This document shows, piece by piece, positions 23,921 through 32,513 of a DNA stretch of 64,000 bases (positions are counted from its first letter, which is position 1; each line of letters starts with the position of its first letter). The notes beneath the pieces were generated by a model, which was not told the origin of the DNA, did not search any database, and saw only the letters and a program-made list of their open reading frames with translations. The position numbers and the translations under genes are program-made. Source of the DNA: an uncultured bacterium (GTDB taxonomy: Bacteria > Actinomycetota > Coriobacteriia > Coriobacteriales > Coriobacteriaceae); NCBI GenBank assembly GCA_905216145.1, contig CAJMST010000001.1:186001-250000 (forward strand). The letters run 5' to 3'.

Positions 23921-24901
23921 CTAGACCGTCTGAAGCTTCTCGACCTCGTCAAGGTTCTCGGTCAGACGCGCAGCAAACGTCGAAAGCGGATGCGGATGCG
24001 TATCGAACTCGTAAGCCGTCTCGGTGGAATGGATCACGGTGCCGACGCCGGCATCGGTCAGCAGCTCCAGGAGCAGCGAATGCGGCGTAGTACCGTTAAT
24101 GATGTGGGCACGAAATACGCCGCCGGTAAGCGCATCGACGGCCGCACGCAGCTTGGGAATCATGCCCTTATCGACCTCGCCGCCGTAGAGCATTTCGTTA
24201 ACCTCGTCGAGCGTTAGGTTGGAGATAAGCGAGTCCTTGTCGCTAAAGTCCTTGTACAGGCCATCGACATCGGTCAAAAAGATCACCTTATGCGCGTGGA
24301 GCGCCGCGGCAACGGCACCGGCGGCGGTGTCGGCGTTGATGTTGAAGAAACCGCCGTCCTCCCCCGCCGCGACGGTAGCGATGACGGGGATGTACTCGCT
24401 ATCGAGTAAGCGCTCGATATAGTCGGTGTTGACGTGCGTCACTTTGCCCACGCGACCGAGCTCGGGGTCGAGCGACTCGGCGATGAGCGTGCCGGCATCG
24501 CTGCCCGACACGCCCACGGCCAGGTTGCCGTGGTGGTTGATGGCAGCAACCAGCTCCTGGTTAACCTTGCCGCCCAGCACCTCGCGCACGATATCCATAG
24601 TCGCCGGCGTGGTCACGCGCTGGCCGTTCTTAAACTCGACGGGAATATCGTAATGGCTCAGCGCCTCGTTGATAGCCTTGCCGCCGCCGTGCACGATGAC
24701 GGGGCGCATACCGATGATCTTGAGCAAGACGATGTCGCTCATCACGTCGCGGCGCAGCTGCTCATCAACCATGGCAGCTCCGCCATATTTGATGACGACC
24801 GTCTTGCCGGTCAGGTTCTTAATCCACGGCAGCGCTTCGAACAGCAGCTGCGCGGTTGCTTCGTTGGATTCGCTCGAACGACAATCGCGTGCGAATTTCA
24901 T
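23921..24901 (-). CDS. argB: Acetylglutamate kinase
   Basis: ArgB phosphorylates N-acetylglutamate, the second step of arginine synthesis. The ATG at 24901 (GAGG eight bases upstream) gives 326 residues. The family core is clear: KTVVIKYGGAAMVDE, PVIVHGGGKAINEAL, FKNGQRVT, INADTAAGAVAAALHAHKVIFLTDVDGL and GGMIPK-like KGMIPKLRAA. An N-terminal helix of about 25 residues, as in arginine-regulated hexameric kinases, precedes the core, so feedback inhibition by arginine is plausible. A C-terminal extension of about 35 residues after HSTETAYEFD is unusual. Confidence 0.94.
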   Translation of the reverse strand: MKFARDCRSSESNEATAQLLFEALPWIKNLTGKTVVIKYGGAAMVDEQLRRDVMSDIVLLKIIGMRPVIVHGGGKAINEALSHYDIPVEFKNGQRVTTPATMDIVREVLGGKVNQELVAAINHHGNLAVGVSGSDAGTLIAESLDPELGRVGKVTHVNTDYIERLLDSEYIPVIATVAAGEDGGFFNINADTAAGAVAAALHAHKVIFLTDVDGLYKDFSDKDSLISNLTLDEVNEMLYGGEVDKGMIPKLRAAVDALTGGVFRAHIINGTTPHSLLLELLTDAGVGTVIHSTETAYEFDTHPHPLSTFAARLTENLDEVEKLQTV

Positions 24902-24982
24902 AATCTGCCTCGTCTTTCGTATCGTTATCGCGCCGTGCTCCGCTGTCCGCAATCGCGGCAAGATGCGCAGCGTGCCTGGAAT

Positions 24983-26248
24983 CTAGGAACGGTAGTCGCC
25001 GTTGATGGAAATGTACTCGTGCGTAAGGTCGCAGGTCCAGACGGTGGTCGCCGCGTCGCCCGCGCCCAGGTCGGCCGAAATCACGATCTCGGGCGCTTCA
25101 AAGCGACGCAGGGCCTCGTCCTCGTCAAAGGGAACGGTCAGGCCATCGCGGCAGACGGGCATGCCCATCATGTCGATAGAAACGTCCTCCTGATTAAACT
25201 TCACGCCGCACTTGCCAAGCGCCATGGCAACGCGGCCCCAGTTGCAGTCGTGACCGGCGATGCAGGTCTTGACGAGCGGCGAGTTGGCGACGGCACGGGC
25301 GGCAATATCCGCCTCTTCATCGTTCGCGGCGCCGGTAACGTTGACCGTAACAAGCTTGGATGCGCCCTCACCATCGGCGGCGATATTGCGCGCCAGGCTC
25401 TCGCACACCTCGTGCACGGCAAATGCCAGCTCGCCAAAGGCGTCGGAGCCCTCGACAATGGGCTCGGCATCCGCGGCAGCACCAGAGGCAAGCATGATGC
25501 AGGTATCGTTCGTCGAAGTGTCAGAATCGACCGTCACCTTGTTGAAGGTCTGTTTGACGGTCGAAAGCAGCAGGGCGTGGAGCGCCGCAGGCTCGACGGG
25601 AGCATCGGTCGTGATGACCGCGATCATGGTGGCCATGTTGGGCATGATCATGCCCGAACCCTTGCACATGCCGCCCACCGTATAGACATTGCCCGCATGG
25701 CCCTCGGCATCACTGACGTAGGACACGGCGTACTCCTTGGAATGCGTATCGGTCGTCATGATGGCGCGGGCGGCATCGGCGCCGCCATGGGCGGAGAGTG
25801 CCTCATAGGCAGCAGGAATGGCGGTCTCGAACGTGTCGATCGGCAGAATCTGGCCAATCACGCCCGTGGAGGCGACCAGGATCTGTTGGGGCTCGCAGCC
25901 GATGACCTGCGAGGCAATGTTGCAGGTCTCGCGCGCGCAGACAAGGCCGGTCTCACCCGTTGCCGCGTTGGCGTTACCGGAGTTGACCGAAACGCCGGCG
26001 ATGATACCGTAGCCCTTGTCAGCACCGCCCAGGTTGGCACGGCTCACCTGCACGGGCGCCGCGCAAAAGCGGTTGGTGGTAAATACACCGGCACCGGGAC
26101 AAGGCTTGTCGGGCACGACGAGCGCATAATCCAGGCGCTCGGGATTCTTGCGGAACCCAGCGTGGATGCCTGCAGCCTTAAAGCCAGCCGCAGCCGTGAC
26201 GCCGCCCTCGACGGCGCGAATCTTGATATCAAACAGCTCGGTATTCAT
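24983..26248 (-). CDS. argJ: Bifunctional ornithine acetyltransferase / N-acetylglutamate synthase
   Basis: ArgJ transfers the acetyl group from N-acetylornithine to glutamate, recycling it, and may also acetylate glutamate from acetyl-CoA. The 421-residue precursor normally cleaves itself before a threonine, seen here in CKGSGMIMPNMATMIAVITTD. GVSVNSGNANAATGETG and DSDTSTNDTCIMLASG are further signatures, and the C-terminus ends HEYISINGDYRS as in the family. The start at 26248 has AAGGAG somewhat far upstream. It lies between argC and argB. Confidence 0.94.
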   Translation of the reverse strand: MNTELFDIKIRAVEGGVTAAAGFKAAGIHAGFRKNPERLDYALVVPDKPCPGAGVFTTNRFCAAPVQVSRANLGGADKGYGIIAGVSVNSGNANAATGETGLVCARETCNIASQVIGCEPQQILVASTGVIGQILPIDTFETAIPAAYEALSAHGGADAARAIMTTDTHSKEYAVSYVSDAEGHAGNVYTVGGMCKGSGMIMPNMATMIAVITTDAPVEPAALHALLLSTVKQTFNKVTVDSDTSTNDTCIMLASGAAADAEPIVEGSDAFGELAFAVHEVCESLARNIAADGEGASKLVTVNVTGAANDEEADIAARAVANSPLVKTCIAGHDCNWGRVAMALGKCGVKFNQEDVSIDMMGMPVCRDGLTVPFDEDEALRRFEAPEIVISADLGAGDAATTVWTCDLTHEYISINGDYRS

Positions 26249-26383
26249 CGTCTTTATGACTCCTTATGTCAAACAAAAAAACGGACATCGGTTGGTGCGC
26301 CATGCCAGTCGTGATCATGAGACCGGCTTAAGAGTGGCGCCCCACTCGATGCCCGACTACCAAATCGTTAACAATCGAATGTG

Positions 26384-27454
26384 CTACACCGGGCACGCCA
26401 CCGTGGGCAAGCCTCGTCGCTCGTCAAAACCAAAGACGATGTTGGCGCACTGGACCGCCTGGCCTGCTGCACCCTTGCACAGATTGTCGATGGCGCCCGT
26501 CGCCACCAGAACGCCCGCGCGCTTGTTGAGCGCGAGGCCGATCTGGGCGGCGTTGGTGCCGACAACCGAAGCCGTCTTGGGCTGCTGACCGGCATCGAGT
26601 ACGCGCACGAAGGTGCGACCGGCGTAGAACTGCTTGTAATGGTCGACAACGTCCTCAAGGGTCAAGGTACCGATAGCCTGCGGCGTAAGCGGCATCGTCA
26701 CCGTGGAGAGCAGGCCGCGCTTGAGCGGTGCCAGATGCGGGGTAAAGACGATGCGATCGGTCAGGCCAAGGATTTGCTCAATCTCGGGCGTGTGGCGATG
26801 TTTACCCACGCCGTAGGCCTCCAAGTTCTCGTCGGCGCTGCAAAAATGCGTACGGGCGTTGCAGGACTTACCGGCACCCGTTACACCGCTGATAGCGTCA
26901 ACGATCACGGGGCCGCTCTGGGCAACCCAGCCGGCGCGCACGGCGGGCGCGGCGGCAAGGCTCGTTGCGGTGGGATAGCAACCGGCGCAGGCGACCAGCA
27001 CGGACTTGCCGTCAGCATAGTCGGATGCAGCGGTCTCCAAATCCTGGGAGAACAGCTCGGGCAGACCAAAGGCGCGGGTCTTGAGCAGCTCGGGGCTCGT
27101 GTGCTCGGCGGCATACCATGCCTCAAAGACGGACGGGTCGCTCAGACGGTAATCGGCCGAAAGATCAAAGCAGGAAACGCCCGCGGCAAGCAGCGCGGGC
27201 ACCTGTGCCATGGCAGCCGTGTGCGGCACGGCAAGAAAAACCGCATCGCAGCTCTTGAGCTCGGGGGCGTCATGCATCGTGAAGACCAGATCGCTCACGC
27301 CAGCAAAGCTCGGATACACCGCAGACAACGGCTGGCCGGCATCGGCGTTGGACGTAATGGCGACAAGTTCAAACTCGGGATGACCGAGCACGAGGCGAAT
27401 GAGCTCGGCTCCGGCATATCCAGCCGCGCCGACGATTCCAACCTTCAAAGACAT
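26384..27454 (-). CDS. argC: N-acetyl-gamma-glutamyl-phosphate reductase
   Basis: ArgC reduces acetylglutamyl phosphate with NADPH. The 356-residue protein has the Rossmann motif VGIVGAAGYAGAELIRLVLGHPE, FLAVPHTAAM, the catalytic cysteine in VACAGCYPTATSLA and a late HTPEIEQIL histidine region. The start at 27454 follows AAGGAGTCTGAT. It is the first gene of the argCJBD operon. A 35-bp palindrome lies 87 bases upstream and is a candidate ArgR operator. Confidence 0.95.
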   Translation of the reverse strand: MSLKVGIVGAAGYAGAELIRLVLGHPEFELVAITSNADAGQPLSAVYPSFAGVSDLVFTMHDAPELKSCDAVFLAVPHTAAMAQVPALLAAGVSCFDLSADYRLSDPSVFEAWYAAEHTSPELLKTRAFGLPELFSQDLETAASDYADGKSVLVACAGCYPTATSLAAAPAVRAGWVAQSGPVIVDAISGVTGAGKSCNARTHFCSADENLEAYGVGKHRHTPEIEQILGLTDRIVFTPHLAPLKRGLLSTVTMPLTPQAIGTLTLEDVVDHYKQFYAGRTFVRVLDAGQQPKTASVVGTNAAQIGLALNKRAGVLVATGAIDNLCKGAAGQAVQCANIVFGFDERRGLPTVACPV

Positions 27455-27540
27455 ATCAGACTCCTTGTCTGCGATTTATGCACCGATGCGCATTTCGCAG
27501 CGGTCGTTATGAAGTGGGTTGAAACTTTAGCACCAAAAGA

Positions 27541-27575
27541 TGCATTAACACGTAAATGGTTTACATATTCATGCA
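27541..27575. promoter_or_regulatory. Palindromic candidate operator upstream of argC
   Basis: TGCATTAACACGTAAA (27541-27556) and TTTACATATTCATGCA (27560-27575) are inverted repeats matching at 13 of 16 positions around a TGG centre. The half CATGAATAT resembles an ARG-box half site. Its position 87-121 bases before argC suits repression by an ArgR-type regulator; this is inference. Confidence 0.45.
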
Positions 27576-27620
27576 TTGAAACATTCCCGACACATTCGCT
27601 TGAAGGAATTGACAAATGGA

Positions 27621-27674
27621 GCGGGCCCCGTATTGACCGGCGCTCCTAACGGCGCCGGGCAATACGGGGCCCGC
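27621..27674 (-). terminator. Large hairpin closing the riboflavin-uptake operon
   Basis: GCGGGCCCCGTATTG at 27621-27635 pairs perfectly with 27660-27674, and an inner stem CCGGCGC/GCGCCGG lies inside. The T content after it on the minus strand is low, so termination may be weak or factor-aided. It lies 37 bases past the last gene of the operon. Confidence 0.6.
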
Positions 27675-27711
27675 CCATGCGAAAACCAAGTTGTTAGGAT
27701 GAGCCAGCCGG

Positions 27712-28122
27712 CTAGAGCTCGACCGGCACCCATTCGTCGTGATTGCAGATAAAAGCCTCGGGATCCTCGACGCTAAAGAAGACGAGCGTGGGGTCGTTAG
27801 GCCCCTCATAGCGCTCGCCCAGGCGCTCTAGATGCTTCCACCCGGCTTCGCGCATTTCGTCTAAAGCCCGGTCATCCAAGCCGGCACGCCCGCGCAAGAT
27901 GAGCCAGCCATGGCCCGGCCACCAACTCGTGACTTCAAAGCGTTGATTTTGCAGCAGCTCTTGCCACACGTCTTTGGTGCGCGCCGTTACAAACCACAGC
28001 TTGCCGTCCTGGATCTGCGCAAACGAAAACGGACGCACATGCGGCTGCCCGTCAACGCTCGTCGCCAAATACCATGCCGGCACCGACGTCAGATACTCCA
28101 ACACCGTATTCAATCCGTCCAT
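27712..28122 (-). CDS. Pyridoxamine 5'-phosphate oxidase-family (FMN split-barrel) protein, paralogue 2
   Basis: This is a small protein of 136 residues with the split-barrel fold that usually binds FMN, F420 or haem. The N-terminal pattern YLTSVPAWYLATSVDGQPHVRPFSFAQ and KLWFVTARTKDVWQEL is typical of the family and closely parallels the neighbour at 28177-28623. The ATG at 28122 follows GGGGGA. It is the last gene of the FMN-riboswitch operon, 54 bases after its paralogue. Its reaction is unknown; flavin binding is inferred from fold and context. Confidence 0.72.
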   Translation of the reverse strand: MDGLNTVLEYLTSVPAWYLATSVDGQPHVRPFSFAQIQDGKLWFVTARTKDVWQELLQNQRFEVTSWWPGHGWLILRGRAGLDDRALDEMREAGWKHLERLGERYEGPNDPTLVFFSVEDPEAFICNHDEWVPVEL

Positions 28123-28176
28123 GTGTCCCCCTGTCACTAGTCTTTTTGGGTCGGGGCTGTTTTAGCTACCCTATGG

Positions 28177-28623
28177 TTAAAGCTCCAGGCGCTCCTCGCT
28201 GCCGTCGATATCACAGAAGCGGGCGGCGATATTGCGCACCGAGAAGAACGCAAGGCGACCGTCGTTGGCGCTCTCGTGATCTTCGCCGATGCCCACCATG
28301 TGCTTAAAGCCGGCTTGGCGCACCCGGTCGCTCACGACCGCGTCGTCCTCGAGCGCGGCCTCGCCGGTCAGCACAATCCAACACTCCCCCGGTTTCCAAC
28401 CCGAAACCTCAAACTTGGGGTTCGCGCTAAGCTCGGCCCACACGTCCTTATCGCGCGAGGTGCAAAACCACAGCTTGCCATCATCGACCATGGCAAACGA
28501 GAACGGCCTCACGCGCGGCTGATGTCCATCCGTCACGTCGATCGTGGCGAGATACCACGCCGGAATACGCCTAAGATACGAACAGGCGCGCTCGAGCTGC
28601 GCCGTGCGGTCGTTGTCGGTCAT
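28177..28623 (-). CDS. Pyridoxamine 5'-phosphate oxidase-family (FMN split-barrel) protein, paralogue 1
   Basis: The 148-residue protein shares the frame PAWYLAT...VRPFSFA...GKLWF.TSR.KDVW.EL with the next gene, so the two are clearly duplicates. The central segment PKFEVSGWKPGECWIVLTGEA matches the strand pattern of split-barrel flavoproteins. It starts at 28623 with AAAGGGG upstream and only 30 bases after ecfT. Co-transcription with riboflavin uptake suggests a flavin-dependent function or a flavin-buffering role, but no catalytic residues can be named. Confidence 0.75.
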   Translation of the reverse strand: MTDNDRTAQLERACSYLRRIPAWYLATIDVTDGHQPRVRPFSFAMVDDGKLWFCTSRDKDVWAELSANPKFEVSGWKPGECWIVLTGEAALEDDAVVSDRVRQAGFKHMVGIGEDHESANDGRLAFFSVRNIAARFCDIDGSEERLEL

Positions 28624-28653
28624 GGGGACCCCTTTCCTGCGCTCGAATCGCGC

Positions 28654-29454
28654 CTAAACAAGTTGAAGATTGATGACGATGACGCAGATGAGCAGCAACG
28701 CCGTCACCACCGCCGCCAACGCATCGCCGCGGCCAAATGCAAGCGCATGCAGACGCGTGCGTCCCTGCTCGCCATGATAGCAACGGGCATCCATGGCGGC
28801 AGACAACGTCTCGGCATGACGGAACACACCCGTGAACAGCGGAATCGCCACACTGCCGAGCATGCGCACGCCGCCGAGCGGGCCTCCCGTCACGCGCGCA
28901 CCGCGGCTCGCCTGCGCATCGGCCGTCTGCTTCATCTCGGTGGCAAACTGCGGCATAAAGCGCAGCGCGATACCCATAATCATGCCGAGCTCGTGCGCAG
29001 GAAGTCCCACACGCGCAAACGGCGCGAGCAGGCGCTCAAAGCCCGCGGTGAGGTCGAGCGTCGGTGTGGTGAGCGTGATAGCGCTCATACCGGCCATCAT
29101 CAAGGTCAGGCGGCACGCCATAAAGGCGGCGGAATGCAGCGAGCCCTCGCTTATCTGCAAAAAGCCGAGCTGCCACAGAATGCGCCCGCTCTGGTCGGAA
29201 AACAGGTTGAGCACCGCGACCACCGCGACGATCGCCAGCAGCGGCGCCATCGATGACAGGACGCGACGAGCCGGCACCCGGGACACGGCATAGATCAGGA
29301 CAACGAAGATTGCGACCGGGACCAGTCCGCGGAAGCTGTTGACCGTGAGCGTCGTGATCAGAAACACAAAGCCCAAGAGCAACTTAGTTCGCGGGTCCAG
29401 GCGGTGGATTGCACTATCGCCGGGATAGTAGCTGCCAAACGAAAACGCCTCCAT
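28654..29454 (-). CDS. ecfT: EcfT, energy-coupling factor transmembrane subunit
   Basis: EcfT is the scaffold membrane subunit of an ECF vitamin transporter. The 266-residue protein has the N-terminal YYPGDSAIHRLDPRTKLLLG block, about five membrane segments and the two coupling-helix Ala-Arg-Gly motifs: one in DAQASRGARV and a related ALNR-type region in MDARCYHGEQGRTRLH. Its ATG overlaps the ecfA stop by one base (TAATG), so they are coupled. It is downstream of ribU and the fused ATPase gene. Confidence 0.9.
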   Translation of the reverse strand: MEAFSFGSYYPGDSAIHRLDPRTKLLLGFVFLITTLTVNSFRGLVPVAIFVVLIYAVSRVPARRVLSSMAPLLAIVAVVAVLNLFSDQSGRILWQLGFLQISEGSLHSAAFMACRLTLMMAGMSAITLTTPTLDLTAGFERLLAPFARVGLPAHELGMIMGIALRFMPQFATEMKQTADAQASRGARVTGGPLGGVRMLGSVAIPLFTGVFRHAETLSAAMDARCYHGEQGRTRLHALAFGRGDALAAVVTALLLICVIVINLQLV

Positions 29455-31358
29455 TAGCAGCCCTCCTCTCGCGCGACCGTCTTGGATTTAGCAATGTCCG
29501 CGACGTTAGAAGAACCGTCTGGGCGACCGATCAGCAAATCTGCCAACTCGTCGGCCAACGACTCAACCGTATAGAGCCCGCCGCGACGCAGCGGCACGCC
29601 CGCCTCCGTAAGCGCCAGCGCCATGCGCTGGGCAGCGGGAACACCCAAGCCGATTGATTTAAGCTCATCCGCATGCGCAAAAACCTGAGCGGGCGTGCCC
29701 TCGGCAAACACCGCGCCTTCGTTCATTACGACGATGCGGTCGCAGCAATTGGCCAGGTCATCCATGCTGTGCGAAACCATGACAACGGTCAGGCCCTCGC
29801 GATGGAGCCGATCGATGAGCCCTAGGAAATCCCTGCGGGCAGCCGGATCGAGCCCCGCCATGGGTTCATCGAGCACCAGGACTTCGGGCTCCATGGCGAG
29901 CACGCCGGCGAATGCCACACGCCGTTGCTGACCGCCCGAAAGCTCAAAGGGACTCTTGTCGCCGACCGTGGAAAGGTCGAGGCCCACGCGCGAGAGCGAC
30001 GACTCGACACGACGGTCGACTTCATCTTGCGGCAAGCCAAGGTTGTGCGGACCAAACGCCACGTCCTGCGCCACGGTTTCGGCAAACAGCTGACGCTCGG
30101 GATATTGAAACACCACGCCGACCTTGGCCTTAACCGCGGCGGCGTCTTTCTTGTTTGATAGATCGAGCTCCAGCGCGCGAACGGATCCCTCCTGGGGGCG
30201 AATCAAACCGTTGAGATGCTGGACCAGCGTCGACTTACCCGAACCGGTATGACCTGCCAAGCCCAGGAACTCGCCGCGACGCACCGTCAGCGATACATCG
30301 CGCAGCGCCCACGGGCTGCTGGGGTCGTTTCCCCAAAGGGCTTGTTTGTTCGATTTGCCCGCAGTGGCCGAGCGCTTGTGCCAGCGGTGGCGCTCGCGCG
30401 GACTGAGCGAATAACTGTACGAAACATGGGATAGTTCGATGACGGGCTCCGACGCGTTGTCCTCGTTGTCTACCGGAACAGTGCCGTCAGCGATTTCCAA
30501 CTGGGATGCGGAAGACTGTCCCGCGGTGTCTGCCCCACTTCGCTCGGCATAAGCCTGCGCAATCTCAGCGACCATATCCACCTCGCGCACCTGCGCATGA
30601 ACAGGCACGCCCTTCGTACGAAGCGCCATGCCCAGACGACACGACTCCGGCATATCCAGGTTGAGCTGCGCAAGCTCATCCGCCCGCGTCAAAATTTCCT
30701 CGGGCGTACCGAGCATGGCAACGTGCCCCGCCCGAAACACCGCGACACGATCGGCCTCGGCGGCTTCTTCCATAAAGTGCGTAATCATCACGATGGTCAT
30801 GCCGCGATCGTGGAGTGCGCGGCACGCTTTCATAAGGCCCTTGCGTCCGCGCGGATCGAGCATCGAGGAAGCCTCGTCCAATATGAGCACGCGCGGTTCC
30901 ATGGCGAGCACGCCGGCAAGCGCCACGCGCTGCTTTTGACCGCCCGAAAGCGCGTGGGTCTCATGGCGCTCAAAGCCCACCAGGCCCACACCCTTCAGCG
31001 CCTCGCGCACGCGCTGCGCAATTTGCGCCGATGGCACGCCTAGGTTTTCGGGACCAAACGCAACATCATCTTCGACAAGCGTTGCCACCAGCTGATCATC
31101 GGGATTCTGGAATACCATGCCCGCGGTCGAACGAATGTCGTAGACCAGCTCGGGGTCGGACGCATCCATGCCGTTGATGCGTACCGTGCCCGCATCGGGC
31201 TGCAGCAGCGCATTCAGATGCTTGGCAAGCGTCGACTTACCCGACCCATTGCCACCGAGGATGCAGAAAAACTCGCCGTCCTTAATGCTCAGATCGATGC
31301 CGTCAAGCGCCTGGGCGGCACCGTCATAGCTAAAGGAAACGCCCCGACACTCAATCAT
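29454..31358 (-). CDS. ecfA: Fused EcfA1-EcfA2 ATPase of the ECF transporter
   Basis: A single 634-residue polypeptide carries both ABC ATPase domains that are usually separate. Domain 1 has Walker A GGNGSGKSTLAKHL, signature LSGGQKQRVALAG and Walker B VLILDEASSMLD. A linker of about 90 residues follows, and domain 2 has GHTGSGKSTLVQHL, LSGGQQRRVAFAG and VLVLDEPMAGLDP. Both sites look complete. The start overlaps the ribU stop (ATGA), and the stop overlaps the ecfT start, so the three proteins are made together. The module could also serve other S components elsewhere. Confidence 0.92.
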   Translation of the reverse strand: MIECRGVSFSYDGAAQALDGIDLSIKDGEFFCILGGNGSGKSTLAKHLNALLQPDAGTVRINGMDASDPELVYDIRSTAGMVFQNPDDQLVATLVEDDVAFGPENLGVPSAQIAQRVREALKGVGLVGFERHETHALSGGQKQRVALAGVLAMEPRVLILDEASSMLDPRGRKGLMKACRALHDRGMTIVMITHFMEEAAEADRVAVFRAGHVAMLGTPEEILTRADELAQLNLDMPESCRLGMALRTKGVPVHAQVREVDMVAEIAQAYAERSGADTAGQSSASQLEIADGTVPVDNEDNASEPVIELSHVSYSYSLSPRERHRWHKRSATAGKSNKQALWGNDPSSPWALRDVSLTVRRGEFLGLAGHTGSGKSTLVQHLNGLIRPQEGSVRALELDLSNKKDAAAVKAKVGVVFQYPERQLFAETVAQDVAFGPHNLGLPQDEVDRRVESSLSRVGLDLSTVGDKSPFELSGGQQRRVAFAGVLAMEPEVLVLDEPMAGLDPAARRDFLGLIDRLHREGLTVVMVSHSMDDLANCCDRIVVMNEGAVFAEGTPAQVFAHADELKSIGLGVPAAQRMALALTEAGVPLRRGGLYTVESLADELADLLIGRPDGSSNVADIAKSKTVAREEGC

Positions 31359-31945
31359 GCGTGGCCTTTGACCTGGTCCTTTTTAGGCGTGATGAGGTTG
31401 GAGACCGCCTTGTACACCGCAAGCGTCAATACCGAATTAAGCACGGTCTTGATAAGGTTGAACGGCAGCACGGCGGGAATCATGAGCGGAGCGATCACAT
31501 CGACCGAGCCATACCAGAACCATACGCCAATAGTAAGGTTTGCGACCATAGACAGCGCCGTAGCGGCAATGACGCCGAGCGCCAGGCCAATCACGGCACC
31601 CTTGTAGGTGTGCATCTTCTGATAGACGATAGCCGCAGGCAGAATATAGCCCAGCGTGGCAACCAAGTTCATAAGCGCACCGACCCAATCGCCCGTGGTA
31701 AGCGCATGGATAACGATAGCCATAGCGGCAACAGCGGTACCGGCGCCGGGACCATACGCAAATCCACACACCATCGCCGGCACCAGCGACGGGTCATACG
31801 TCAAAAACGGCGCCGAAGGAAGGATGGGCAGCTGCACATACATAAACAGGGCGCCCAAGGCGCACATCAGCGCCATGGTAACGAGCTGTTTGGTGCTCCA
31901 CCTATTCGTGTTCTCAAAATGGATATGCTGCGACTGTTCAGACAT
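31355..31945 (-). CDS. ribU: RibU-type riboflavin-binding S component of an ECF transporter
   Basis: This is a substrate-binding membrane subunit of 196 residues with about six helices. The loop PFLTYDPSLVPAMVCGFAYG matches the FL.YDPSD.PAL..GFA.GP pattern of riboflavin S components. An FMN riboswitch directly upstream supports riboflavin as substrate. The ATG at 31945 was chosen because AGGTGA lies seven bases ahead; the longer frame would start inside the riboswitch. It is the first gene of the ribU-ecfA-ecfT-split-barrel operon. Confidence 0.88.
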   Translation of the reverse strand: MSEQSQHIHFENTNRWSTKQLVTMALMCALGALFMYVQLPILPSAPFLTYDPSLVPAMVCGFAYGPGAGTAVAAMAIVIHALTTGDWVGALMNLVATLGYILPAAIVYQKMHTYKGAVIGLALGVIAATALSMVANLTIGVWFWYGSVDVIAPLMIPAVLPFNLIKTVLNSVLTLAVYKAVSNLITPKKDQVKGHA

Positions 31946-31957
31946 AAGATCACCTGC

Positions 31958-32137
31958 CTCTTTCATCCGGACTCTAACCGTTGGTACTGGGATCTCACCA
32001 GTTCAGCCGGCATGCGAACCAACACACGCACGGGTCGCGGACTCATCGGCTCGGTCGCAGGCACCTCGCCTGTACCACGGCGCCCCTTTGGCACCGCCCG
32101 ATTTACCGCCAGTGGGGAATTCCACCCCGCCCTGAAA
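31958..32137 (-). promoter_or_regulatory. FMN riboswitch (RFN element)
   Basis: On the minus strand the element opens with TTCAGGGCGGGGTGGAA, continues TTCCCCACTGGCGGTAAA, and later has AACTGGTGAGATCCCAGTAC and CCAACGGTTAGAGTCCGGAT, ending GAAAGAG; these are the invariant RFN blocks in order. The ribosome-binding site of ribU follows within ten bases of the closing stem, so FMN most likely blocks translation. No clear terminator stem follows the aptamer. Confidence 0.94.
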
Positions 32138-32148
32138 CAGCAATTGCA

Positions 32149-32176
32149 AGTGTAGCACGAGCAATCGTTCGCGCAA
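32149..32176 (-). promoter_or_regulatory. Candidate promoter of the riboflavin-uptake operon
   Basis: TTGCGC (32176-32171) and TACACT (32154-32149) on the minus strand are 16 bases apart and place transcription start about ten bases before the riboswitch. Confidence 0.45.
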
Positions 32177-32253
32177 GTATGCCGAGGGTAATTTATGGTG
32201 GGGATCAGTTGCCGCAACAACCACGCTCCCCACCCATCCCAAAGTGACACGCC

Positions 32254-32274
32254 TTTCGCGGCAAAGCCGCGAAA
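32254..32274. other. Small perfect hairpin in the ribU-groEL gap
   Basis: TTTCGCGGC at 32254-32262 pairs with GCCGCGAAA at 32266-32274 around an AAA loop. It lies upstream of the riboflavin promoter and could mark the end of transcripts from groEL; no T run is present. Confidence 0.35.
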
Positions 32275-32343
32275 CAGCGACCGGGACACGTATCCCCATC
32301 AGCCACGATCTCCGCCCTCGCCGACCTCAAGGCCGTAAACGCA

Positions 32344-32487
32344 GGGAATCCGGGGGCGGGACGGGGTTTCTCTCCGGAACATTCCGCAGGACGCAAAGAG
32401 GCTCCGCAGCGCGAAGCGCGATGCGGAGCCTCTTTGCATGTCCGAGGACGTTCCGGAGAGAAACCCCCGTCACGCCCCCGGATTCCC
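32344..32487. repeat. 144-nt near-perfect hairpin downstream of groEL
   Basis: Arms of about 65 bases (32344-32408 and 32422-32487) are inverted copies. The outer blocks GGGAATCCGGGGGCG/CGCCCCCGGATTCCC and GTTTCTCTCCGGAAC/GTTCCGGAGAGAAAC and the inner block GCAAAGAGGCTCCGCA/TGCGGAGCCTCTTTGC are perfectly paired; only a stretch of about 12 bases between them is mismatched. The loop is GCGCGAAGCGCGA. The inner stem resembles a bidirectional terminator. It lies 26 bases after the groEL stop. Confidence 0.85.
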
Positions 32488-32513
32488 GGTGGGAGTTCTA
32501 GACCTTGTCGGCC

